From: Sulfitobacter sp.
GTDB lineage: Bacteria > Pseudomonadota > Alphaproteobacteria > Rhodobacterales > Rhodobacteraceae
Assembly: GCA_024636405.1 (NCBI GenBank)
Contig: JAGXHC010000224.1
Location: 1 to 16,362, forward strand
Length of the DNA: 16,362 bases
Reading direction: 5' to 3'
Shown here: in pieces, positions 1 through 5,524 of the stretch
How the letters are laid out: each line of letters begins with the position of its first letter
How positions within the stretch are numbered: the stretch's first letter is position 1
The notes under the pieces: generated by a model
Databases searched by the model: none
The model's input: only the letters and a program-made list of their open reading frames with translations
What the model was told of the DNA's origin: nothing
Made by a program: the position numbers and the translations under genes

Positions 1-1376
1 CTGCTAACCAAGCTGCTGCCGATCAAGCCGCCGCCGATCAAGCCGCTGCTGACCAAGCCGCAGCCGATCAAGCCGCCGCTGACCAAGCCGCTGCTGATGA
101 AGCTGCCGCCGCTGGCCGCGATGCAGAAGCACAGGCCGCTGCTGACGCTGAGGCAAAAATTGCTGCTGATCTTGCCGCCAAACAAGCCGCCGCAGCCGCA
201 ACCAAGGACGTATCGGACGCCGATACCGGACCGCAGGTTGACGTCTCCGACGAAGACACCGGAAAGCTGAGCAAAGACGAACGCAAAGCCGCCCGCAAGG
301 AAGAGCGCCGCGCGGAACGTCGTGCCCAGCGTGAAGCAGACGCCGCTGCCGCAGCTGCCGCTGCTGCTGATACCAGCACCGACGCCGAAGTTGTGACCGA
401 AGATGTCATGGACGAAGACGTACGCACCTCGGACGAGGAATTTGACACAGCCGTCACCGCTGGTGCGGCTGCTGAAGCCTCCTCCGGCGACGATGGCGGG
501 CTGAGCAAATTTGAAAAAGCTCTCCTGCTGGGCCTTGGCGCCGTGGCTGTCGGTTCCGTTCTCAAGAATGGCGATAAAGTCATGAGCCGTTCCGGGGACC
601 GTGTGGTTGTGGAAGACCCCGATGGCACCCTGCGTGTGTTGAAGGACGATGACGCGCTGATCCGCCGCCCCGGCGACGAAGTGCGCACGGAGACATTTAA
701 CGATGGTTCCAGCCGCACAACGGTTGTCAAACCGGACGGATCAAAGATCATAACCATTCGCGGTCGCGACGGCACCGTGCTGCGCCGGGTAAATATTGAC
801 CCACAAGGCAGCGAATACCTTCTGTTCGATGATACGGTCGCAGAACAGGAAGTTGTGATCAACAAACTGCCACCGGTGCGCGAAGCATCCGTTGCAGTTG
901 GCAGACAGGACGAAGCCGCCCTGCGCGCTGCACTGCAATCGGAGCTTACCAATGATCAGGGCCGTCGCTTCTCGCTGCGCCAGATCCGCGACATCACCCA
1001 AGTCCGCGCCCTTGCGCCGCAGCTTGAGCTTGACGCCGTGCGATTTGACACCGGATCTGCCGCGATCAAGCCGGAACAGGCCCGTTCACTTGCCAAGATC
1101 GGCACCACGCTGAGCAATCTGATTGCACAGGACCCACGCACCGTGATCCTTGTTGAAGGTCACACCGATGCTGTCGGCGACGCGACATACAATCTCGCGC
1201 TGTCTGACCGCCGTGCGGAAACTGTCGCATTGGCGCTGACGGAATACTTCGACGTGCCGCCGGAGAACATGATCACGCAAGGCTATGGCGAAGGTGCGCT
1301 GCGCGTTCCATCGCCGACAGCAGAGCCTGCCAACCGCCGCGCGGTTGTGCGCAACATCACTGGCCTGCTGCGGTAA
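1..1376 (+). CDS. OmpA-family peptidoglycan-binding envelope protein, 5'-truncated by the window
   Basis: The reading frame is open from the left edge (first full codon at base 3) to TAA at 1374-1376, giving 457 visible residues; the start lies outside the window. The first part is Ala/Asp/Gln/Glu-rich, beginning with pentapeptide repeats, then a charged Lys/Arg/Glu stretch (about 265-345) and an acidic stretch. A hydrophobic segment around 514-555 (ALLLGLGAVAVG) could be a membrane or linker segment. The C-terminal 110 residues (about 1035-1373) are an OmpA/MotB-type domain: VRFDTGSAAIKPEQ, then EGHTDAVGDATYN and LSDRRAE. The Asp codon at 1167-1169 and the Arg codon at 1212-1214 are 15 residues apart, the same spacing as the diaminopimelate-binding Asp and Arg of E. 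coli OmpA. The protein should tether the envelope to peptidoglycan non-covalently. The domain assignment is firm; the role of the repeat region is unknown. Confidence 0.9.
   Translation, partial: ANQAAADQAAADQAAADQAAADQAAADQAAADEAAAAGRDAEAQAAADAEAKIAADLAAKQAAAAATKDVSDADTGPQVDVSDEDTGKLSKDERKAARKEERRAERRAQREADAAAAAAAAADTSTDAEVVTEDVMDEDVRTSDEEFDTAVTAGAAAEASSGDDGGLSKFEKALLLGLGAVAVGSVLKNGDKVMSRSGDRVVVEDPDGTLRVLKDDDALIRRPGDEVRTETFNDGSSRTTVVKPDGSKIITIRGRDGTVLRRVNIDPQGSEYLLFDDTVAEQEVVINKLPPVREASVAVGRQDEAALRAALQSELTNDQGRRFSLRQIRDITQVRALAPQLELDAVRFDTGSAAIKPEQARSLAKIGTTLSNLIAQDPRTVILVEGHTDAVGDATYNLALSDRRAETVALALTEYFDVPPENMITQGYGEGALRVPSPTAEPANRRAVVRNITGLLR
3..107 (+). repeat. 15-bp tandem repeat coding for the pentapeptide Ala-Asp-Gln-Ala-Ala
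   Basis: Seven consecutive 15-nt units can be laid out from 3 to 107. The first reads A-N-Q-A-A, the next five A-D-Q-A-A, and the last A-D-E-A-A. Codons vary at third positions (gat/gac, gcc/gct/gca), so the protein repeat is better conserved than the DNA. The array probably continues upstream of the window. Confidence 0.85.
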
Positions 1377-1403
1377 TCCGCGCCAATAATGTGGTTAAAC
1401 GCG

Positions 1404-1436
1404 AAACGCCCCCGCAGTGATGTGGGGGCGTTTTTT
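1404..1436 (+). terminator. Rho-independent terminator of the OmpA-family gene
   Basis: A stem of about 12 bp pairs 1404-1415 with 1422-1433, with one G-T pair, a 6-nt loop and a core of CGCCCCC against GGGGGCG. Six T residues follow at 1431-1436. It lies 27 nt after the TAA at 1376. Read from the opposite strand it has only a short TTT after the stem, so it would be a weaker terminator for the convergent infC gene. Confidence 0.93.
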
Positions 1437-1481
1437 GCACATTAAGGTCCGTACAACGGCGTAAACCATCAGACCGAAAAT

Positions 1482-2030
1482 CTATTTGTTCGGCAACGGC
1501 CCGATCAACATGACCATCTGGCGGCCTTCCATCTTGGGAAAGTTCTCCACCCGGCCCACGTCTTTGGTGTCCTCTGCGACACGCTCCAGCAACTCACGGC
1601 CAAGGTTCTGGTGCGCCATCTCGCGGCCCCGGAAACGCAACGTGATCTTCACTTTGTCACCGCCGTCGAGAAACTTGAAGACATTGCGCATCTTGACTTC
1701 ATAGTCGTTCGTATCCGTGTTCGGACGGAACTTGACCTCTTTGATCTCAATGATCTTTTGCTTCTTGCGGGCTTCTGCTTCGCGCTTTTGGGTCTCGTAC
1801 TTGAACTTGCCGAAGTCCATGATCTTGCACACAGGCGGGCTCGCGTTGGGCGAAATCTCCACCAGGTCCAGACCCGCCTCTTCTGCCATTTCCATGGCAC
1901 GGGCAGGTGTGACAACCCCGGCGTTTTCGCCGTCGGCGCCAATCAGGCGAATTTCAGGGGACCGGATCTTGTCGTTGATGCGCGGGCCAGTATCGCGTTG
2001 TGGCGGCGCATTATGAGGTCTGCGAGCGAT
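1482..2030 (-). CDS. infC: Translation initiation factor IF-3, with a probable ATC start codon
   Basis: IF-3 binds the 30S subunit, prevents premature 50S joining and checks the initiator tRNA and start codon. With the start chosen here the product is 182 residues, typical for the family. Visible features are the N-terminal domain ([19 protein letters not shown]), the linker stretch [15 protein letters not shown], the Lys-rich helix, and the C-terminal domain with [13 protein letters not shown] and the terminus IGPLPNK. The first in-frame ATG (1893-1895) would remove about 45 residues of the N-terminal domain, including the conserved GPRIND motif, so it cannot be the real start. No ATG, GTG or TTG lies in frame near the expected start. 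An ATC at 2028-2030 sits 8 nt after an AAAGGA, giving a product beginning [14 protein letters not shown]. The gene stands alone, convergent with the OmpA gene and divergent from the repeat protein at 2235. Confidence 0.93.
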   Translation of the reverse strand: MARRPHNAPPQRDTGPRINDKIRSPEIRLIGADGENAGVVTPARAMEMAEEAGLDLVEISPNASPPVCKIMDFGKFKYETQKREAEARKKQKIIEIKEVKFRPNTDTNDYEVKMRNVFKFLDGGDKVKITLRFRGREMAHQNLGRELLERVAEDTKDVGRVENFPKMEGRQMVMLIGPLPNK

Positions 2031-2038
2031 GGTGATCG

Positions 2039-2044
2039 TCCTTT
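2039..2044 (-). promoter_or_regulatory. Ribosome binding site that decides the infC start
   Basis: On the minus strand AAAGGA occupies 2044 down to 2039. It is 8 nt before the ATC at 2030-2028 and only 2 nt before another in-frame ATC at 2036-2034. Normal spacing favours the ATC at 2028-2030. Confidence 0.65.
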
Positions 2045-2220
2045 GATTATTAACGAATTTCGAGGTTGCAAGGTAAACCCGGACCGAAGCTTCTTCAAGC
2101 GGGTATTTGCGGCTCCGGGGCGGGTTTTGTGGCTATTTGCCCTTGAACCTTCCGCTTCGGGCGCGCATTTGGTCGGTCAATCGTGGTAGGGTGCAAAAAA
2201 TTGCCGCTGCTTCATGAAAA

Positions 2221-2226
2221 AGGGGA
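2221..2226 (+). promoter_or_regulatory. Ribosome binding site for the repeat protein at 2235
   Basis: AGGGGA at 2221-2226 is 8 nt before the ATG at 2235. The upstream in-frame ATG at 2214 overlaps this site and lacks a ribosome binding site of its own, so the start at 2235 is preferred. Confidence 0.7.
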
Positions 2227-2234
2227 CCAAGAAA

Positions 2235-3170
2235 ATGAAGAATCTAATCTGGATCATCGTCGCGGCTGTCATCGCGTTCGGTGCCTATATGCTCTATTCG
2301 GGCAAGTCGCCGCAAGAGATTGCGACAGAAGCGTCAGAAGCCGTCAACGCTCCGACGGCGCTGGAAAGCGCAAGCGAAGCCACCGGTGACGCGGTCGGGG
2401 ACTCCGACGGCTCCGTGAGCGATGCCGTTGACGCCACCGCAGAGGCAGCAAACACCGCCGCCGCAAATATCGGCGAAGCGGCGACAGCGGCGGCTGATGC
2501 CGTAACAGATACGGCTGCAGAGGCTGCGGATGCCGTGGCCGCGATCGCCAGCGATGCCGCCGACCAAGTCACAGACGCAACTGAAAACGCCGACGAGGCC
2601 GCAACCCAAGCCTCCGAAGCCACTGCCGATGCGACACAGGCAACCGACCAGGCTGACACCGAAGCTGCGGATGAAACTGAACAAGCTACCGCAGACATCG
2701 CTGAAGCGACGGACGAAACCGCTGCAGAAGTAGCCGACGCGACGGATGATGCCGCAGCAGGCGTTGCCGACGCTGCTGACGACGCCACGGCAGACGTGAT
2801 TGCAGCCACCGATGACGCCACAGCAGATGTCGCTGAGGCGACGGATGATGCCACGGCCGAGGCCGCAGAGGCGGCAGACACTGCCGGGCAAGTGGTGACA
2901 GACGCCGAAGCGGCAGCGGATGAGGCCGTCGCAGAAGTCATGGACTCCGCTGCCGAAACACCCGCGCCTGCGGCAATGGAAGGGTCATCAGCGCCCACAG
3001 CGCTGACCGTCGAAGGCTTTGATCTTGCAGTGGTTTCGGCAATGGTTGATGCCGCTGATTTCTCGCCGCTGGAAAGATCGATCCTCAAGGCAGGGTTGCG
3101 CAATGCCCAGTCCAAACCCGACCAACTTGCCGTGTTGCTTCAAAGCCTGCGCAACAAATTCGACGGCTGA
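2235..3170 (+). CDS. Membrane-anchored hendecad-repeat protein of unknown function
   Basis: I do not recognise a named family. The product has 311 residues. Residues 2-21 (KNLIWIIVAAVIAFGAYMLY) form an uncleaved signal anchor with no lipobox Cys or clear cleavage site, so most of the chain should be periplasmic. Residues about 70-235 are almost entirely Ala, Asp, Thr, Glu and Val, arranged in 11-residue units such as ATDDATADVAE, with about one phase slip near residues 149-158. An 11-residue period suits a long acidic amphipathic helix or right-handed coiled coil, as in LEA-like or apolipoprotein-like helices. A short Pro/Ala linker follows (241-256). The last 55 residues are not repetitive (LTVEGFDLAVVSAMVDAADF, then SPLERSILKAGLRNAQ) and look like a small helical domain. 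The gene is monocistronic, divergent from infC, with its own terminator. A periplasmic spacer or scaffold role is an inference only. Confidence 0.85.
   Translation: MKNLIWIIVAAVIAFGAYMLYSGKSPQEIATEASEAVNAPTALESASEATGDAVGDSDGSVSDAVDATAEAANTAAANIGEAATAAADAVTDTAAEAADAVAAIASDAADQVTDATENADEAATQASEATADATQATDQADTEAADETEQATADIAEATDETAAEVADATDDAAAGVADAADDATADVIAATDDATADVAEATDDATAEAAEAADTAGQVVTDAEAAADEAVAEVMDSAAETPAPAAMEGSSAPTALTVEGFDLAVVSAMVDAADFSPLERSILKAGLRNAQSKPDQLAVLLQSLRNKFDG
2442..2940 (+). repeat. About fifteen degenerate 33-bp (11-residue) repeats
   Basis: Consecutive 11-residue blocks can be read across residues about 70-235 of the protein at 2235. Examples are AATAAADAVTD, TAAEAADAVAA, IASDAADQVTD, ATDETAAEVAD, ATDDAAAGVAD, AADDATADVIA, ATDDATADVAE and ATDDATAEAAE. 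The best conserved units lie at about 2709-2870, where gatgatgccacgg-like DNA recurs every 33 bp, which suggests recent unit duplication there. Confidence 0.75.
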
Positions 3171-3195
3171 ACGGTCGTTTTAACCAATGAAAACT

Positions 3196-3229
3196 GCCGC
3201 ATCGCTGACCTCAGCGGTGCGGCGTTTTT
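3196..3229 (+). terminator. Rho-independent terminator of the repeat protein
   Basis: GCCGCATCGCTGA (3196-3208) pairs with TCAGCGGTGCGGC (3211-3223) through one G-T pair, and five T residues follow at 3225-3229. It lies 26 nt after the TGA of the upstream gene. Confidence 0.92.
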
Positions 3230-3322
3230 GCGGAATAGGCCGTGCTAAGTGACGATGAACCATCGCCGCAAACCGCAGAAGTCATCACATCGCGATGAAC
3301 ATAGCGACCCCGACAGCAGCCC

Positions 3323-3389
3323 CTTCTTTTGGCCAAAAATATCCCGGGGTCTGGGGCAGCGCCCCAGCCAGTCGGGCCGCGTAAGCGGC
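3323..3389 (-). terminator. Probable terminator of the cys/fpr operon with a lineage-type intergenic motif
   Basis: On the minus strand, downstream of fpr, there are two hairpins: GCCGC-TTAC-GCGGC (3389-3376) and CTGGGGC-GCT-GCCCCAG (3367-3351). These are followed by ACCCCGGG and then ATATTTTT (3342-3335). The T run is separated from the second stem by about 8 nt, so it is not a textbook terminator, but no other candidate follows fpr. The stretch also holds the perfect 12-bp palindrome TTTTGGCCAAAA (3327-3338). From memory, this kind of block is common at gene ends in Rhodobacteraceae; I could not check copy number. No gene is supported in 3230-3432. Confidence 0.6.
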
Positions 3390-3432
3390 TCGAAACCGCC
3401 GTTTGTCACAGACTGCCAGGTAAAATCTGAAC

Positions 3433-4287
3433 CTACCCGACAAAAGCTTTTTCAACGACGTAATGCTGCGGATCAGAGTTCGCGCCTTCGATCAGACCAA
3501 ACCCCTCGAGGATTGCCTTGATGTCCTTGTTGAAGCCCAGACTGCCACAGACCATTGCGCGGTCGGCCTTGGCCGATATGCCGTCAATTCCGAGATCGGC
3601 AAACACCGTGCCGTCCTGCAAAAGTGTGGTGATCCGGCCCATCCTGGCACTTTGTTCACGTGTGGTCGTGGGATAATACGTTACTTTTCCCTGCACCATT
3701 TCACCGATCAACGGATCATCGCAAAGGCTGTCAACCAGCGTGCTGCCATACGCCAGTTCCGCCACATCGCGGCAGGTGTGGGTGACAATTATCTCTTCAA
3801 ATTTTTCATATGTCTCCGGCTCGCGCAGCAAGGACGCAAAGGGGGCAAAGCCAGTACCGGTGGCAAAAAGCCACAGCCGCTTTCCGGGCAACAACGCGTC
3901 GTGCACCAAAGTGCCGACAGGCTTGGGCCGCAGGATAATCTTGTCGCCGGGCTGGATGTGCTGCAGCTTCGATGTCAGCGGGCCATCCTGCACCTTGATC
4001 GAATAGAATTCCAATTCATCATCCCACGAAGGCGATGCGATGGAATAGGCGCGCAGCAGCGGCTTTTGCTTGCCCGTCTCAGGGTGCGGATCACCCATCA
4101 GTCCGATCATCACAAACTCCCCCGACCGAAAGCGAAACGAGGCGGGGCGGGTTACGCGAAACGAAAACAGCTTGTCCGTCCAGTGGGTGACGGACGTCAC
4201 AGTCTGGGCGTCCGGCAGCGTGACGACGGGGGTGACGGCGGGGGTGGCGGCGGTTTGGTTCACAGGGCTCAGTTCTGTCATGGTCAT
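3433..4287 (-). CDS. fpr: Ferredoxin/flavodoxin--NADP+ reductase
   Basis: This FAD enzyme moves electrons between NADPH and ferredoxin or flavodoxin in the cytoplasm. The product has 284 residues, slightly longer than the roughly 257-272 residues of bacterial FPRs, because of a Thr/Ala/Val/Pro-rich N-terminus of about 25 residues. Motifs seen: FAD-binding RAYSIASP (79-86) with EFYSIKVQDGPLTSKLQ; NADP-binding GTGFAPF (144-150); CGS (247-249); and the C-terminus VEKAFVG, typical of this bacterial subclass. Two ATGs are possible (4285-4287 and 4279-4281); neither has a strong ribosome binding site. The gene follows the sulfur-assimilation genes on the same strand after a 59-nt gap containing a hairpin. 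No CysJ is encoded here, so an attractive inference is that Fpr-reduced ferredoxin feeds CysI. A general redox or oxidative-stress role is equally possible. Confidence 0.93.
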   Translation of the reverse strand: MTMTELSPVNQTAATPAVTPVVTLPDAQTVTSVTHWTDKLFSFRVTRPASFRFRSGEFVMIGLMGDPHPETGKQKPLLRAYSIASPSWDDELEFYSIKVQDGPLTSKLQHIQPGDKIILRPKPVGTLVHDALLPGKRLWLFATGTGFAPFASLLREPETYEKFEEIIVTHTCRDVAELAYGSTLVDSLCDDPLIGEMVQGKVTYYPTTTREQSARMGRITTLLQDGTVFADLGIDGISAKADRAMVCGSLGFNKDIKAILEGFGLIEGANSDPQHYVVEKAFVG

Positions 4288-4293
4288 GGATGT

Positions 4294-4312
4294 CCGCAGG
4301 CGCGGCCTGCGG
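4294..4312 (-). other. Hairpin just upstream of the fpr start
   Basis: CCGCAGG (4294-4300) pairs with CCTGCGG (4306-4312) across a 5-nt loop. On the transcribed strand the 3' arm ends 6 nt before the first ATG of fpr, so it overlaps the place where a ribosome binding site should be. No T run follows on the minus strand, so it is not a usual terminator. On the plus strand it is followed by cctttctt, which is irrelevant unless antisense transcription occurs. Confidence 0.5.
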
Positions 4313-4346
4313 CCTTTCTTCTAGAATAGGGAAACCGGAAGGGCAA

Positions 4347-4748
4347 TCAGCCGCGCAGCCGCGCCTGATAGTTGTGTTCCGACCAATTGGCACGGAACAG
4401 CCATTGCGCCTGCGGTTGGCGTGCGGCCAAATCGTCAGGCACCTCAATCTCGTCAAAGCCGGCACGCCGCGCCATTGCGTATTGATCCGCCAGCACATGA
4501 CCATGGGCGCGCAGCCGTCCGGTATAGCCGCGCAGGCGCAATTGCCGTGCAATGGTGAAACCCCTGCCATCGGCAGATGAGGGAAACGCCACCCGGATCA
4601 TCCGAAGCCCGCCGCACAGCGCGATCTTACCCGGATCTGCATCCGCCGGTACATCAAGCGACGTGGCATCATTGGCCGCCCCGAGGGCAGTAAAGCCGGC
4701 AGTCCAATCGTCGGGCACAAAGCCCGTGTCGGTAATAAGCTGGGTCAT
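4347..4748 (-). CDS. DUF934 family protein of sulfate assimilation
   Basis: This 133-residue cytoplasmic protein has no known catalytic activity. It resembles the DUF934 family, whose members sit next to cysH/cysI in many proteobacteria. The core GGLRMIRVAFPSSADGRGFT, then RQLRLRGYTGRLRAHGHVLADQY and AGFDEIEV are the conserved parts. The start at 4746-4748 is preferred because an AGGAGCAAGG precedes it and because it overlaps the cysH stop in an ATGA arrangement, implying translational coupling. A longer frame up to 4823 is only read-through into cysH sequence. Operon position strongly implies an accessory role in sulfite or APS reduction, but its biochemical function is not known to me. Confidence 0.87.
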   Translation of the reverse strand: MTQLITDTGFVPDDWTAGFTALGAANDATSLDVPADADPGKIALCGGLRMIRVAFPSSADGRGFTIARQLRLRGYTGRLRAHGHVLADQYAMARRAGFDEIEVPDDLAARQPQAQWLFRANWSEHNYQARLRG

Positions 4749-5524
4749 GTCCTTGCTCCTGTTCGCACAATTTTGCCATCGACAAAATGGATACCGCATT
4801 CTTCTTTTTTCAAATCTCTCCAACGGCCTGCTCGGGGATCTTCACCTGGTTTGACAGCCGATGTGCAAGGCGCGCATCCGATGCTGGGAAAACCTTTTGC
4901 CACCAGCGGATGCCGGGGCAGCCGGTTTTCGGCAATATATTCGGCCACATCGCCCGCCTGCCAATGAGCCAGCGGGTTGATCTTGAGCCGTGGCGCCGTG
5001 CCTTGCGGTGTCTCCACCTCAAAGAATGGCAGATTGGCGCGGCTGCCGGACTGGAACCGTTTGCGCCCGGTGATCCAGCCGCCGTATTCCGCCAGCGCCG
5101 CCTGCAAAGGCCGCGTCTTGCGCAAGGCACAGCAGGCGTCCGGGTCTTGCTGGTGCAGGGTGCCGTTTGGATCCTGTGCGGCGATGTCCGCCGCGCTGAT
5201 GATTTGTAGGTTGCGCAGCCCAAGGCGTTCGCCCAACTCCTGCTGATACACCAGAGTTTCTGCAAAAAGCATTTCGGTGTCGATGAACAACACCGGCAGA
5301 TCGCGCGTGACCATGGATGCCAGATGCAGCAGGGCCACCGATTCCGCGCCGAAGCTGGATACCAGCGCAAGCCGGGGCACCGCCGCCACTGCCGCGCGGA
5401 TCACGTCGCTGGCGCTGTGGTGACGCAGCGCTGCATTGAGCGCGTTCGCCTTGTTGAACAGCGCCGCGTGGCCGGCCGGCCCTTCGGGGAGGATTTTGTC
5501 TCCATTTGGAATATCAAGCGGCAT
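4745..5524 (-). CDS. cysH: Assimilatory adenylyl-sulfate (APS-type) reductase
   Basis: This enzyme reduces activated sulfate to sulfite using thioredoxin or glutathione. The 259-residue product has the substrate-binding motif SSFGAES (56-62), then VLFIDTEMLF. It carries both Cys pairs that hold the [4Fe-4S] cluster of APS-type enzymes: CC at 131-132 and CAPC at 217-220. The C-terminal ECGIH places the catalytic Cys at 243. Enterobacterial PAPS reductases lack the cluster cysteines, so APS is the more likely substrate. The start at 5522-5524 lies inside the 3' end of cysI (11-nt overlap), and the stop overlaps the DUF934 start. A longer frame to 5770 would run deep into cysI and gives non-family sequence, so it is rejected. 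Confidence 0.94.
   Translation of the reverse strand: MPLDIPNGDKILPEGPAGHAALFNKANALNAALRHHSASDVIRAAVAAVPRLALVSSFGAESVALLHLASMVTRDLPVLFIDTEMLFAETLVYQQELGERLGLRNLQIISAADIAAQDPNGTLHQQDPDACCALRKTRPLQAALAEYGGWITGRKRFQSGSRANLPFFEVETPQGTAPRLKINPLAHWQAGDVAEYIAENRLPRHPLVAKGFPSIGCAPCTSAVKPGEDPRAGRWRDLKKEECGIHFVDGKIVRTGART

Noticed and set aside
1..107. Short regular repeats as a CRISPR array
   Set aside because: The 15-bp units are contiguous, have no spacers and form in-frame codons of a protein.
68..952. Long Ser/Ala-rich minus-strand reading frame opposite the OmpA-family gene
   Set aside because: It is the complement of GC-rich repeat codons; composition is poly-Ser/Ala with no domain, and the plus strand has a clear OmpA domain.
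1482..1895. infC starting at the first ATG (1893-1895)
   Set aside because: It would delete conserved N-terminal domain residues that are clearly encoded upstream in the same frame.
2294..3115. Ser/Ala-rich minus-strand frame, and a Cys/Gly-rich frame (2334-2891), opposite the repeat protein
   Set aside because: Both are shadows of the 33-bp repeats; the plus strand has a membrane anchor, ribosome binding site and terminator.
3323..3389. Hairpin block as part of an insertion sequence end
   Set aside because: No transposase, no target-site duplication and no matching inverted end nearby; it fits an operon-end signal better.
3249..3521. Short plus-strand frame in the gap after the repeat protein
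   Set aside because: Pro/Arg/Ser/Gln-rich, runs through the hairpin block and into fpr on the other strand, with no ribosome binding site or family resemblance.
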